From: Planctomicrobium sp.
GTDB taxonomy: Bacteria; Planctomycetota; Planctomycetia; Planctomycetales; Planctomycetaceae
Length of the DNA: 6,423 nt
Direction: 5' to 3'
NCBI GenBank assembly: GCA_029259835.1
Contig: JAJDEL010000729.1
Span: 1-6,423, forward strand
In this document: piece by piece, positions 6,407-6,423 of the stretch
How positions within the stretch are numbered: the stretch's first letter is position 1
Layout: the number at the start of each line of letters is the position of its first letter
The notes under the pieces: model-generated
Told to the model about the DNA's origin: nothing
What the model saw: only the letters and a program-made list of their open reading frames with translations
The model's database searches: none
Position numbers and translations under genes: made by a program

Positions 6407-6423
6407 CAAAAAATGACCACTTT

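Noticed and set aside
1..6423. Mobile element, phage, toxin-antitoxin, CRISPR or RNA genes
   Set aside because: I found no transposase, integrase, direct-repeat array or tRNA-like fold. All six genes are full-length or edge-truncated, with similar composition.

Overview
The window reads as ordinary bacterial chromosome, coded entirely on the minus strand. It holds six protein genes and very little non-coding DNA; the longest gap between genes is about 95 bases. I see no rRNA, tRNA, CRISPR array, transposase or phage gene. The base composition is balanced, Shine-Dalgarno sites are weak or absent before several genes, and the protein styles (a long enolase-superfamily enzyme, an NRAMP relative without metal-binding motifs, a PhyH dioxygenase) suggest a planctomycete of the Planctomycetaceae/Gimesia kind. 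That assignment is an inference from protein flavour, not a search result.

In the direction of transcription (right to left) the layout is as follows. First comes a polyprenyl diphosphate synthase (5343-6335), preceded by an A/T-rich leader with a small inverted repeat. Next is a 93-base spacer with a perfect 9-bp palindrome (5311-5333). Then comes an enolase-superfamily enzyme of the muconate-lactonizing type (3825-5249). After a 95-base spacer there is a tightly packed four-gene run: an NRAMP-like membrane transporter (2371-3729), a phytanoyl-CoA dioxygenase-family Fe(II)/2-oxoglutarate enzyme (1640-2377), a creatininase-family amidohydrolase (557-1609) and a GNAT acetyltransferase with a second C-terminal domain (563 down to the left edge, incomplete).

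The last four genes overlap by 7 bases, are 30 bases apart, and overlap by 7 bases respectively, so they very probably form one operon. The transporter has lost both signature NRAMP metal motifs (DPGN and MPH). The creatininase keeps its metal ligands but has an altered central motif and an N-terminal extension of about 100 residues. Together they look like import of a small, probably non-metal solute followed by hydroxylation, amide or lactam hydrolysis and possibly N-acetylation. I do not recognise a described pathway with this combination, and it is the best candidate here for something new. The polyprenyl synthase is a housekeeping isoprenoid gene. Its neighbour, the enolase-superfamily enzyme, keeps the full set of acid/base and metal residues, but its substrate cannot be read from sequence.
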